Assembly: GCF_000227665.2 (NCBI RefSeq)
Contig: NZ_CP007030.1
Coordinates: 1,860,001-1,924,000 of the forward strand
Source of the DNA: Thiomicrospira aerophila AL3
GTDB taxonomy: Bacteria; Pseudomonadota; Gammaproteobacteria; Thiomicrospirales; Thiomicrospiraceae
DNA: 64,000 bases
Direction: 5' to 3'
The position numbers and the translations under genes are program-made. Shown here piece by piece: positions 16,165 through 25,453 of the stretch (the first letter of the stretch is position 1; each line of letters begins with the position of its first letter). A model generated the notes under the pieces. That model was not told the DNA's origin and ran no database searches. It was given only the letters and a program-made list of their open reading frames with translations.

Positions 16165-17994
16165 ATGAGCGAAAACACCGTTGATATTACATTTGAAAGC
16201 TTCAACCTGATCCCACAAGTTTTACAAGCCCTTAAAGATGTCGGTTATGAAACACCTTCACCGATCCAGGCGCAAGCAATTCCACCGATTTTAGAAGGCC
16301 GTGACATTTTAGGTATGGCGCAAACGGGCACCGGTAAAACCGCCGCCTTCGCACTACCATTACTATCACGTGTCGATATTAAAAACACCAACCCACAGAT
16401 TCTGGTACTCGCGCCAACACGCGAATTGGCCATTCAGGTCGCTGAAGCTTTCCAAAGCTTTGCGCATCACATGAAAGGTTTTCATGTATTACCTATCTAT
16501 GGTGGTCAAGAATATGGCGGTCAGATTCGTGCGCTAAAACGCGGTGCGCAAGTAGTTGTAGGCACGCCAGGCCGTGTGATGGATCACATGCGCAAAGGCA
16601 CTTTAAACCTAGATAACTTACAGGCTTTGGTATTAGATGAAGCCGACGAAATGCTACGTATGGGCTTTATTGATGACGTAGAGTGGGTATTAGAACAAAC
16701 ACCGCAGGACCGTCAAATTGCCTTGTTCTCGGCGACTATGCCTAAAGAAGTGCATAAAATTGCGAGCAGGCATTTGAACAACCCAGTTGAAGTCATTATC
16801 AAACAAAAAACCGGTACCGCTTCAACGATTACCCAGTCTTACTGGTTGGTGAGTGGTTTACATAAGCTAGATGCGTTAACACGCATCCTAGAAGCGACCG
16901 AATTTGATGGCATGATTATTTTCGTGCGCACCAAAACCGCTACCATTGAATTGGCTGAAAAGCTCGAAGCGCGTGGCTATGCTGCAGCTGCCTTAAATGG
17001 TGACATTGCACAGAATCACCGTGAACGTATTGTTGATCAGCTTAAAAAAGGCAAGATTGATATCTTGATTGCCACTGACGTCGTGGCACGTGGTTTAGAC
17101 GTTGAGCGTATCACTCACGTTGTAAACTATGACATTCCTTATGATACTGAAAGCTATGTTCACCGCATTGGCCGTACTGGTCGTGCCGGTCGTTCAGGTA
17201 ATGCGATTTTGTTTGTGGCACCACGTGAACGTCGTTTGTTGCAGCAAATTGAGCGTGCGACCAATAAAAAGATCGACATGCTAACGCTACCAAGCACGCA
17301 GGACATTAACGATCAACGCGTTGAAAAGTTCAAGGCGCGTATTACCGATGCGTTAGAGCAAGAAGGCTTAGAATTCTATCAACAAATGATTGAAGACTTA
17401 CAACAAGCGTCGAATGTACCAGCATTAGAAATTGCTGCTGCCTTAGCAAAACTGGTTCAAGGCGATACGCCTTTCTTCCTAGAAGACAAGCCAATGCGCC
17501 AAGCCAGCTTCCGTGACGACGATCGCGGTGCCCGTGGTGAGCGTGACTTTGGGCGCGAGCGTCCAGCACGTGGTCGCAGTGATCGTTTTGAACGCGGCGG
17601 TGACCGTCCGGAGCGTGGTGATCGTGCAGAACGCGCGCCACGTCGTCCACGCGCAGATGGCCCACCTGAATCAGGTATGAAGCGTTACCGCATTAATGTC
17701 GGTTTTGCGAATGGTGTTAAACCAGGCAATATTATTGGTGCCATTGCCAATGAAGCGAATATTGACGGTTCATCAATTCGTCAGTTGAATATTCAGGATA
17801 GCTTCAGTCTCGTTGATTTGCCGGCCGATTTATCTAAGGCGCAATTGGCTACGCTGAAAAAAACCTGGATTTGTGGTCAACCTGCAGATTTAACCGAAGT
17901 ACGCGACACCGCTGCAGCACCGGGCGCGCGTCCAAAGTTGAGCCGCAAGCCAGCCGGTGCACCACGTACTAAACGTAGCATGGGTTCAGTCTAA
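16165..17994 (+). CDS. deaD: DEAD-box ATP-dependent RNA helicase (DeaD/CsdA type)
   Basis: 609 residues. RecA-like core (about 1-370): Q-motif with PSPIQAQAIP, Walker A AQTGTGKTA, PTRELA, DEAD box VLDEADEML, SAT motif LFSATMP, and HRIGRTGRAG. A flexible Arg/Gly/Asp-rich linker (about 445-500) is followed by a DbpA-type RNA-binding domain (about 503-575, MKRYRINVGFANGVKPGNII). This architecture matches DeaD/CsdA, which acts in ribosome assembly and RNA decay at low temperature. AAAAGGAAA lies before the ATG. It ends at a bidirectional terminator shared with convergent ldhA. Confidence 0.92.
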   Translation: MSENTVDITFESFNLIPQVLQALKDVGYETPSPIQAQAIPPILEGRDILGMAQTGTGKTAAFALPLLSRVDIKNTNPQILVLAPTRELAIQVAEAFQSFAHHMKGFHVLPIYGGQEYGGQIRALKRGAQVVVGTPGRVMDHMRKGTLNLDNLQALVLDEADEMLRMGFIDDVEWVLEQTPQDRQIALFSATMPKEVHKIASRHLNNPVEVIIKQKTGTASTITQSYWLVSGLHKLDALTRILEATEFDGMIIFVRTKTATIELAEKLEARGYAAAALNGDIAQNHRERIVDQLKKGKIDILIATDVVARGLDVERITHVVNYDIPYDTESYVHRIGRTGRAGRSGNAILFVAPRERRLLQQIERATNKKIDMLTLPSTQDINDQRVEKFKARITDALEQEGLEFYQQMIEDLQQASNVPALEIAAALAKLVQGDTPFFLEDKPMRQASFRDDDRGARGERDFGRERPARGRSDRFERGGDRPERGDRAERAPRRPRADGPPESGMKRYRINVGFANGVKPGNIIGAIANEANIDGSSIRQLNIQDSFSLVDLPADLSKAQLATLKKTWICGQPADLTEVRDTAAAPGARPKLSRKPAGAPRTKRSMGSV

Positions 17995-18027
17995 GCAGGC
18001 CTGCTAAATTGACCTAATAAAAGAAGT

Positions 18028-18066
18028 AAAAGCCCCCGTCTCCATTTGGATTCGGGGGCTTTTTTA
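18028..18066. terminator. Bidirectional terminator between deaD and ldhA
   Basis: AAAAGCCCCCG and CGGGGGCTTTT arms around a 14-base loop, with A- and T-runs outside. It lies between convergent genes and can serve both. Confidence 0.9.
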
Positions 18067-18075
18067 TTTAGCCTG

Positions 18076-19068
18076 TTATTTAAACGGCACTTCGTTGGTT
18101 AAAGGGCGCTGATATTTAAACGCCATCAGGTTTTCAATGGTCGTTTCAGCAATGTGCTCAAGCGCTTCATGAGTAAAGTAGGCCTGGTGACCGGTCACTA
18201 ACACATTCGGGAAAGTCAATAGGCGTTCAAAGTGGTCATCTTGGATGATGTCATCCGAATGATCTTCAAAAAATAACGGCCCCTCTTCTTCATACACATC
18301 CAAACCGACATAGCCGATATGGCGCGTCTTTAACCCACTAATCAAAGCTTTGGTATCAATGAGCGCACCACGGCCGGTATTGATAATCATCACACCTTGA
18401 CGCATCTTGGCAATCGATTCATTATTGATCATCCGGGTCGTTTCAGGCGTTAACGGACAGTGCATAGAAATAATATGGGCTTGGGCATAAAGTTCATCTA
18501 AGGGCACTTGCTCAAACCCTTCTGCTGCACAAGATTCACACAAGTACGGATCATAAACCAACACCCGGCAACCAAATGCCTGTAAGCGTTTAGCGACGAG
18601 CAAGCCAATTTTTCCCGCACCGATAATGCCCACGGTTTTGCCATAAAAATCAAAGCCCAACAGACCATTGAGCGAGAAATTTCCTTCGCGCACACGGTTA
18701 TAGGCTTTATAAATCTTACGGCTCAAGGCCAACATCATCCCAATGGTGTGCTCGGCAACGGCATAGGGTGAATAGGCCGGTACACGTGTTACCTTGATAC
18801 CGAGTTTTTTTGCAGCGGCTAAATCGACATTATTAAAACCCGCACAGCGTAACGTGACTAGCTCAATACCATAGCCCTTTAGCTGGCTTAATACGGGTTC
18901 ACTTAAATCATCATTTACAAAGGCGCTGACTGCTTGAAAACCCTGCGCATAATGTGCACTGGCAACCGTCATAGGTACTTCTAAAAAGGTTAAATCAACC
19001 TCATCGTTATCATAGTGACCCAATGCATTCTTATCATAGGGCTTGGTACTAAATACAGCGACTTTCAT
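18076..19068 (-). CDS. ldhA: Fermentative D-lactate dehydrogenase
   Basis: NADH-dependent reduction of pyruvate to D-lactate. 330 residues, colinear with E. coli LdhA: N-terminal MKVAVFSTKPYDK, LRCAGFNNVDL near residue 75, NAD-binding GIIGAGKIG near 150, catalytic Arg in NTGRGALIDT, Glu in GLDVYEEEGPL, and His in VTGHQAYFT. The active-site set Arg-Glu-His is complete. Related 2-hydroxyacid dehydrogenases are possible, but the N-terminal match favours LdhA. A GAGAG ribosome site precedes the ATG. It implies fermentative or overflow disposal of pyruvate. Confidence 0.92.
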   Translation of the reverse strand: MKVAVFSTKPYDKNALGHYDNDEVDLTFLEVPMTVASAHYAQGFQAVSAFVNDDLSEPVLSQLKGYGIELVTLRCAGFNNVDLAAAKKLGIKVTRVPAYSPYAVAEHTIGMMLALSRKIYKAYNRVREGNFSLNGLLGFDFYGKTVGIIGAGKIGLLVAKRLQAFGCRVLVYDPYLCESCAAEGFEQVPLDELYAQAHIISMHCPLTPETTRMINNESIAKMRQGVMIINTGRGALIDTKALISGLKTRHIGYVGLDVYEEEGPLFFEDHSDDIIQDDHFERLLTFPNVLVTGHQAYFTHEALEHIAETTIENLMAFKYQRPLTNEVPFK

Positions 19069-19124
19069 CTGCGCTCTCCATTAGGTAAGTGGGTTAGGTT
19101 GTTATATAGCTTAAAGTTATAACA

Positions 19125-20291
19125 TTACATGTATCTTAAATCTAAAAAGGCTTTTAAGGATTGTTCAGTCCAAGGCGCAACTTGGTCACGAAAAGCCTTC
19201 TGCGAAGCCCAGACTTTTTGCGCCAAAGGATCACGCGCAGCCGCCGCTTCAACCACCTCCTCACTGGTTTGTTTTAAGGCAAGTAACACATCCTGCGGAA
19301 AGTGACGCAACTGGACACCATGCTGCTTAATTAAGGTATTGAGCGCCTGCTGATTGCGCGCGGTATATTCTGCCAACATATTTAAGTTGGCGACTTTCAT
19401 GGCGCTGCGCACAATCACCTGTAAATCTGGCGTCAGTTCAGCAAAAGCTTTGGCATTTATCATACACTCGATAGCAGAGCCTGGCTCCTGCCAACCAGGG
19501 GTATAGTAATATTTTGCAACCCGATGAAAGCCAAAGGCTAAATCATTGTAGGGACCGACAAACTCGACCGCGTCAATCAGACCGGTCTGCATCCCTTGAA
19601 ATAGCTCATTGCCCGGCAGATTAACCGGTACCGCGCCCACTTTTTCATAGACCTCAGCACCCAGGCCTGGCATACGAATCTTTAAACCACGCAAATCAGC
19701 CAAACTATTTATTTCACGATTAAACCAACCGCCCATTTGAGTGCCGGAGTTACCCGCCGCATTGGGAATTAAGCCAAAGGGTTTGTAGGCCTCCTCCCAG
19801 AGCGCCATGCCACCGCCATAATAGAGCCAACTGTTCATTTCTTCTGCAGTCAAACCCATCGGCACGACGGTAAAGAAATCTGCACTAGGCAACTTACCTT
19901 TCCAATAATAGGCGGTCGAATGACCTAATTCAGCTTGTCCCTGAGACACCGCATCAAAGACCTCGAAAGGCCCAACCAACTCTCCAGCACCAAATACTGT
20001 CACCTTTATACGACCACCGGACATCTGCTCAATGAGTTGCGCCAAATTATTCGCGCCGGTACCTAAACCTGGAAAGTTCTTCGGCCAAGAGGTCACCATT
20101 TTCCAATTAAACACCCGTTCATGATCGAGCGTGACACCTTGATCACAGTCCGCTTGGCAACCGGTTAAGCCAGTTATGCCAAGGGCCGTCGCGGCCACCG
20201 CACCGGTTAACAAAGCGCGACGTCCGAGCGCATTGGATTTAGTTTGATGATCGATTGAATCTGGCTTGGCCGACTTAACTGGCTGAGTCAT
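19125..20291 (-). CDS. dctP: TRAP transporter substrate-binding protein (DctP family), Tat/lipoprotein signal
   Basis: Periplasmic solute receptor of a TRAP system, 388 residues. The N-terminus carries a twin-arginine-like LGRRALLTGA and a lipobox LTGC near residue 45, so it is probably a Tat-exported lipoprotein. The DctP core shows WYYGGG-like SWLYYGGGMALWEE, GGWFNREINSLADLRGLKIRMPGLG, with the ligand Arg in KIRMPG, and GLIDAVEFVGPYND. It resembles the alpha-keto-acid/mannitol-chloroaromatic group (TakP/FcbT1). No permease genes adjoin it; the unpaired DctQM at 1.2-3.1 kb is the obvious candidate partner. AAAGGAAATAGG precedes the ATG. Confidence 0.9.
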   Translation of the reverse strand: MTQPVKSAKPDSIDHQTKSNALGRRALLTGAVAATALGITGLTGCQADCDQGVTLDHERVFNWKMVTSWPKNFPGLGTGANNLAQLIEQMSGGRIKVTVFGAGELVGPFEVFDAVSQGQAELGHSTAYYWKGKLPSADFFTVVPMGLTAEEMNSWLYYGGGMALWEEAYKPFGLIPNAAGNSGTQMGGWFNREINSLADLRGLKIRMPGLGAEVYEKVGAVPVNLPGNELFQGMQTGLIDAVEFVGPYNDLAFGFHRVAKYYYTPGWQEPGSAIECMINAKAFAELTPDLQVIVRSAMKVANLNMLAEYTARNQQALNTLIKQHGVQLRHFPQDVLLALKQTSEEVVEAAAARDPLAQKVWASQKAFRDQVAPWTEQSLKAFLDLRYM

Positions 20292-20392
20292 CCTATTTCC
20301 TTTATTTTGGGTAGATTATGATTGCGACTACGCAGAAACTAGCTTCCATTGCTAGGTTAAAGTATCATTAAACTTTTTTATCGGATTATGCC

Positions 20393-21115
20393 ATGTTTCT
20401 AGATGATTTCTACCAAACTCGCTCACACTCAGCCCATTTAACGTCATTTGTTATTCAGCCAGAGCAAGCCAGTCGTTTTGCTAAACATATCGCCGGTGAT
20501 TTTAACCCATTGCATAATCCTGATTCTAAACGCTTTTGTGTCCCAGGTGACTTGTTATTCGCCGTCAGCTTGATGCAGCTGGGTCTAGCCAAGCAAATGA
20601 CCTTTAAATTTGTGGGGATGTTAAGCGATGAGCGCGAATTAACCTTTGTGCCGGAGCAACCAGACCATTATCTGATTCAAGACAGTGACGCCAAAACCTT
20701 TTTAAGCCTGAGCCACCAAGACTGCTTAACCCAAGACCCTCAGATTATTGCGCCTTTTATTGAAGCCTATGTGGCCTTTTCTGGTGAAAGTTTTCCACAT
20801 TTGCTGGTACCGATTATGGCAGAACATAATATTATGATTAATCCAGCGCGCCCAATGGTGATGTACGAAAGCATGGCCGTACATTTTGATCAACTACCCA
20901 CTGAAAATATGCGTCTTGCCTATGCGGGGTATGAGATAGAATTACAAGGGAAACGGGCCCAAGTCGCGCTCAAATTTAGTATTTTAGACGGTGATAGACA
21001 GCTGGGACATGGCCACAAAACCATGTTACTCAGTGGCTTGCGTGATTATGATCCACAAGCTATGCAACAAGTGTGTGATGATTATGCCCAAATCAAGTCG
21101 AGTTATGCCGCATAG
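20393..21115 (+). CDS. DUF3581 family protein
   Basis: 240 residues, cytoplasmic. Residues about 30-56 (KHIAGDFNPLHNPDSKRFCVPGDLLF) resemble the hydratase loop of MaoC/hot-dog proteins, in which Asp and His act in hydration of enoyl thioesters; the family itself (DUF3581) has no established role. It lies alone between dctP (divergent) and the RND operon, 60 bp before the adaptor gene. Function is not assigned. Confidence 0.75.
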   Translation: MFLDDFYQTRSHSAHLTSFVIQPEQASRFAKHIAGDFNPLHNPDSKRFCVPGDLLFAVSLMQLGLAKQMTFKFVGMLSDERELTFVPEQPDHYLIQDSDAKTFLSLSHQDCLTQDPQIIAPFIEAYVAFSGESFPHLLVPIMAEHNIMINPARPMVMYESMAVHFDQLPTENMRLAYAGYEIELQGKRAQVALKFSILDGDRQLGHGHKTMLLSGLRDYDPQAMQQVCDDYAQIKSSYAA

Positions 21116-21176
21116 TTTTGTAGCATTAGGGTTTTAAACAAGAAGCAACTCGCTATAACCACTCAAGGAGATTGGC

Positions 21177-22211
21177 ATGCGCTGGGTCATCATGTTGGGT
21201 TTTTTACTGGTAAATCCATTGGCCATGAGCGCTATTCATGCGCAGTCAGATGAAGCTTGGCGTGCCCAAATTCAAACCCAACCCTTGTCCGAGGTAGTCA
21301 TTGAACGCTCGCAAAGTTTTGCCGCCGAAGTCATCAGCCCCAATAAAACCCAATTAGCCAGCGAGCTGAATGCCCGTGTACTGCGTATCTATACACGCCC
21401 TGGTCAGCGCGTTCAGCAAGGCCAACCCTTAGTTGAACTCGATTGCCAAGACACCCAATTACAGGCTGAACGCTTGATAGCGCAACGCCAACAAAATCAA
21501 GCCTCACTGAGCCTAGCGCAAAGCACCCAAACACGCTTAGCGCAATTACAAAACCGCGACCTTGCCGCGCTGAGTCAATTAGACGAAGTGGCCGCACAGG
21601 TGCAACAACTCCAGGCACAAGGCGATATTTTAGCGGTGGAGCAACGACTCAATGCGCGTCAAATCGAGCGCTGCACGATTAAAGCGCCGTTTACCGGCAG
21701 TGTGCTCACGCATCATGTCGGTGAAGGCCAATGGGTCAATGTCGGTCATCCCCTGTTGGAATTGCTTCAAACTGAGCAGGCTGAAATTAGCACCCAGCTA
21801 CCATTTAGTTGGCTACAATCGCTAGATCATACCAGGCCTGCTGATCTGAACGCCCGCTTGCAAGTACGCGGATTAGATGACCTTGACCTGCAGCTCATCC
21901 GCCAAGCACCCCATATTGATCCAAACAGTCGCACTGTACAAGTGTGGTTTAATGCGCCCACCGACTTACCAATTGGCCTAAGTGGACAAGTGCGACTCAC
22001 CCACCCACAGCCTTTCTTGCCCGCGCAGGTGATTGTGCAGCGTGGCCAAGCATTTGGCGTCTTTACCCTAGAAGACAATCAACTGAGGTTTCGTCAGCTG
22101 CAAGGTGTCCAAGAAGGACGCCCCCATACGCTGCCCGCTGATTGGCCAGACAACTTATTGATTGTGACCCAGGGCCAGCAGCGCTTAACCCGCGAGCAGG
22201 CCAATGATTAA
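21177..22211 (+). CDS. RND efflux periplasmic adaptor (membrane fusion protein)
   Basis: 344 residues. Signal peptide (about 1-24), lipoyl-like half motifs (SELNARVLRIYTRPGQRVQQGQPLVELDCQ and IKAPFTGSVLTHHVGEGQWV), an alpha-hairpin with Gln-rich coiled coil (about 95-165), and a beta-barrel domain. It links an inner-membrane RND pump to an outer-membrane channel. CAAGGAGAT lies before the ATG. Its last 8 bp overlap the pump gene. No outer-membrane TolC-like gene is in the window. One palindrome CAGGCCTG encodes TRPA here, a third coding phase. Confidence 0.9.
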   Translation: MRWVIMLGFLLVNPLAMSAIHAQSDEAWRAQIQTQPLSEVVIERSQSFAAEVISPNKTQLASELNARVLRIYTRPGQRVQQGQPLVELDCQDTQLQAERLIAQRQQNQASLSLAQSTQTRLAQLQNRDLAALSQLDEVAAQVQQLQAQGDILAVEQRLNARQIERCTIKAPFTGSVLTHHVGEGQWVNVGHPLLELLQTEQAEISTQLPFSWLQSLDHTRPADLNARLQVRGLDDLDLQLIRQAPHIDPNSRTVQVWFNAPTDLPIGLSGQVRLTHPQPFLPAQVIVQRGQAFGVFTLEDNQLRFRQLQGVQEGRPHTLPADWPDNLLIVTQGQQRLTREQAND

Positions 22212-25200
22212 GCGCTTTATCAGCAACGCAGTCTTAGCCAATCTGGTTTTCGCCTTAGTGTTGGTGCTCGGCACCCTGTCCTACTTGGATATGCCGCGCC
22301 AAAAAGACCCGACCATAAACTTCAACTGGATTGTGATTGTGACCGCGCTACCCGGTGCCAGCGCTGAGGACATCGAAACCCGCGTCACCCAACCGCTAGA
22401 AGATGCCTTACGCAAACTCAATGATGTCAATTTCGTGTCCAGCACCTCGCGGGTTGGTTTATCCAATATTCTGGTTAGATTTCGTGATTTAGACGATCGC
22501 ACCTTTGATAAACGCATCAATGATTTACGCCGCGAAATCCAAAACAAACGCCCCGAACTCCCCGCCGATATTGTAGAGCCGATGGTCATTGAAATTACCA
22601 GTGCCAATGCCTATCCATCGGCCACACTCGTGCTAAAAGGCCAGGCTTTTGATGAAACATTACGCGCCCAAGGCTTTCAACTTAAACGCGAATTAGAACG
22701 ACTGCGTGGCGTCGATCGCATTGATACCATTGGACTCGAAGACCCCGAGCTACAGGTTAGGCTCGATTTTAACCGCCTGGCTCAACTCGGTCTTAGCCCC
22801 CCGCTTGTCGCCGACATGATCGCAGCACAATGGCAGGACCAAGCCGCCGGTAAGTTGCGCGTCGGCCAAGAACAATGGCTCGTGCGCCACATTGGTCAAG
22901 ACCCAAACCCGCAAGCCCTCGCACAACTGCCGCTACCGACGGCGCAAGGTGATGTGTTACTTGAAGAAGTCGCCGAGATTTTACGGGCGCGCCAAGATAC
23001 CACGCAAATGGTATCGATGAATGATCAGCCAGCGGTGATGCTCGCGGTGATGAAGTCAGGCACGGCTAATACCCTTGAGCTAGTTGAACGTTTAAGCGAT
23101 TTTATTGTTGATTATAATCAACAATATGCCGCACAAGGCTTAACCCTAACCCTCGCCGATGACCAAACCCAATCCACCCGTGACGCCATTAGCATGATGC
23201 AAACCAATGCGCTACAAGGTTTGACGCTGGTGCTGCTTGTCAGTTGGCTGTTTTTAGGATGGCGCATTGGGGTATTGGTCGCAATGGCCATTCCCTTCTC
23301 GCTAACCGGGGTGTTTATTGTGCTGAATCTGAGCGGCGAAACCCTCAACCTCACGGTCTTATTAGGCATTATTATTGCGCTGGGGATGTTGGTCGATGTG
23401 GCGGTCGTCATGATCGAGGCGATGCATCAACAGATGCACCGTGGCCGCAATACACTCGATGCCGCGCTTGAAGCGATGCGCGAAGTAGGCTGGCCACTCG
23501 TCGCGGCGGTACTCACCACCATTGCAGCTTTTTTACCGCTGATGTTGCTGCCCGGTATTTTGGGCGACTTCATGCGCATTGTGCCACTGGTGGTGACCAT
23601 TGCGCTGATTATCAGCCTGATTCAAGCCTTTTGGATGCTCCCGTCTCAAAGCCATGCCATGCATCTTAAAGCCGACCAAAAACACCACCTAACGCCGGGG
23701 CGCGAAAGACGCCTAATGAAACTGCGCAACCTCTATGGCCGGGCACTGGTCAAAAGTTTTCGCCACCCCTGGCTGACCATGTTGGTACTGGCAAGCACTT
23801 TTGCATCGGCCATTTACCTTGTCTCGTCTGAGCGAATTACCACCAACTTTTTTGCCTCCGACACCCTGGATATTTTCTACTTAAATGTCGAACTCCCCAC
23901 CGGCACGCCCATCGACCAAACCCTAGTTAAAACACGCGAAATAGAAAGACTTGCGCAGGCCTGGTTACAGGCTGGTGAAGGTCGCGCACTGGTCAGTTAT
24001 GCCGGACAAATGTTTACCGAAACGGAACCGCTGATTGGTGAAAACCTAGGGCAGGTATTTATTAGCCTGCACCCCGCATCGCAACGCGAACGAAGTGCCG
24101 ACACCATTATTGATGGGTTGCGTGATCACATCACAACCAACGCCCCCGCACCGGCCGAGGTCGGTGTGCTTAAACTATCCGGTGGCCCACCCAGCTCAAA
24201 ACCCATTAGTGTTAAGGTGCGCGGCGATGATTACACCGAGATTGCGGCTGCCGTAGCTGACTTAACTGCGCTACTCGAGCAAATCCCAGGAGTGACTGAC
24301 ATTCAAAATGATGCCACCTTGGGTAGCCCACAACTGGTGACCCAGCTTAATATGCCAGCGATTCGACAAGCCGGCCTGGACCCAATGACCGTGGTACGCA
24401 GTTTACGTTTATTAACCGATGGAGAAGTGGTCGCGCAACTCAATGACCGAGGGGAGCAAGTCGATTTACGTGTTAGAGGCGCCGTCCCCCAAACGGACGA
24501 CATCCAGGCCTGGTTAGCCACGCAAATCACCAGTCCAAGCGGGCAGCGTATTGCCTTAGCCGAATTAGTGACCGTGGATATCCGCCAAGGCTTCGTTAGT
24601 TTGCGCCATCATAACTTCAGCCGTGCAATCACCCTAGAGGCCGATATCGATCGAAGTCAGATTGACACCCTCACAGCAAACGCAACACTGCAGGCCGCGT
24701 GGGACGATATCGCCGCGCAACACCCCGGCATTAATCTCGATTTTTCTGGCGAACTGGATGAAATCAACGAATCGCTGAATGCGATGTTGATGCTGTTTGT
24801 AATGGGCGTTGGGCTAATGTACCTGATTTTAGGCGCGCAATTTAGAAGCTATTTTCAGCCCTTTATTATTTTGCTTACTATCCCGATGGCGTTTACCGGT
24901 GTGGCCTATGGACTTTGGATCAGCGGTTACCCATTGAGCTTATATACCCTGTATGGCGTAGTGGCGCTCTCAGGTATCGCGGTCAATGCGGCTATCGTGT
25001 TAATTTCGGCGGCCAATTCCCGCCGTGCCAGTGGCATGTCTAGCTTGCATGCGATTGTCTATGCCGCTCGCCGTCGCTTGGTGCCCATTTTAATTACCAC
25101 ATTTACCACCATGGCCGGCTTAATGGGTCTGGCCATCGGCATGGGCGGCCATTCGCTGATGTTTAGTCCGGTCGCCACCGCGATTGTCTGGGGCATTGGT

Positions 25201-25281
25201 GTGTCAACGCTACTGACGCTGTTTACGATTCCATTGTTTTATCGCCTTACCGCCAATCGCCCGGCGCTGTTATCTCGTTAA
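22204..25281 (+). CDS. RND-family efflux permease (AcrB/hydrophobe type)
   Basis: 1025 residues with the RND layout: TM1 at about 8-28, first large periplasmic loop, TM2-6 (about 335-480), second loop, TM7-12 (about 860-1015). PGASAEDIETRVTQPLEDALRKL and FSGELDEINESLNAM are typical. In TM4 the proton-relay motif reads GMLVDVAVVMIEA, keeping one Asp where AcrB has an Asp pair. It is close to the broad-specificity, cation-or-organic family of single-adaptor pumps; substrate unknown. Translational coupling to the adaptor is shown by the 8-bp overlap. Confidence 0.92.
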   Translation: MIKRFISNAVLANLVFALVLVLGTLSYLDMPRQKDPTINFNWIVIVTALPGASAEDIETRVTQPLEDALRKLNDVNFVSSTSRVGLSNILVRFRDLDDRTFDKRINDLRREIQNKRPELPADIVEPMVIEITSANAYPSATLVLKGQAFDETLRAQGFQLKRELERLRGVDRIDTIGLEDPELQVRLDFNRLAQLGLSPPLVADMIAAQWQDQAAGKLRVGQEQWLVRHIGQDPNPQALAQLPLPTAQGDVLLEEVAEILRARQDTTQMVSMNDQPAVMLAVMKSGTANTLELVERLSDFIVDYNQQYAAQGLTLTLADDQTQSTRDAISMMQTNALQGLTLVLLVSWLFLGWRIGVLVAMAIPFSLTGVFIVLNLSGETLNLTVLLGIIIALGMLVDVAVVMIEAMHQQMHRGRNTLDAALEAMREVGWPLVAAVLTTIAAFLPLMLLPGILGDFMRIVPLVVTIALIISLIQAFWMLPSQSHAMHLKADQKHHLTPGRERRLMKLRNLYGRALVKSFRHPWLTMLVLASTFASAIYLVSSERITTNFFASDTLDIFYLNVELPTGTPIDQTLVKTREIERLAQAWLQAGEGRALVSYAGQMFTETEPLIGENLGQVFISLHPASQRERSADTIIDGLRDHITTNAPAPAEVGVLKLSGGPPSSKPISVKVRGDDYTEIAAAVADLTALLEQIPGVTDIQNDATLGSPQLVTQLNMPAIRQAGLDPMTVVRSLRLLTDGEVVAQLNDRGEQVDLRVRGAVPQTDDIQAWLATQITSPSGQRIALAELVTVDIRQGFVSLRHHNFSRAITLEADIDRSQIDTLTANATLQAAWDDIAAQHPGINLDFSGELDEINESLNAMLMLFVMGVGLMYLILGAQFRSYFQPFIILLTIPMAFTGVAYGLWISGYPLSLYTLYGVVALSGIAVNAAIVLISAANSRRASGMSSLHAIVYAARRRLVPILITTFTTMAGLMGLAIGMGGHSLMFSPVATAIVWGIGVSTLLTLFTIPLFYRLTANRPALLSR

Positions 25282-25351
25282 ATTCATTTTGAACCCCACG
25301 CCATCCGACCAGGCCTGCTTAATGATTAAGCAAGCTACTTACTCATGCCAA

Positions 25352-25396
25352 AATATAATATTTAGCCTTGACTAAATATTATATTATCATTACCAT
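25352..25396 (+). promoter_or_regulatory. Promoter with 34-bp inverted repeat and Fur-like site before the TonB receptor
   Basis: Perfect 14-bp arms AATATAATATTTAG and CTAAATATTATATT (25352-25365, 25372-25385) flank CCTTGA. The loop and right arm contain a -35-like TTGACT (25368-25373); 17 bp later is TACCAT (25391-25396) as -10. TATTATCATTACC over the -10 matches 11 of 13 bases of half of the Fur consensus. Position over the promoter suggests repression by a metal-responsive regulator; which one is inference. Confidence 0.55.
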
Positions 25397-25453
25397 TAAT
25401 CAAAATATTTTATAAAAACTTTTTATTAGTAATAAAAAACTCAGGAGTTAACC

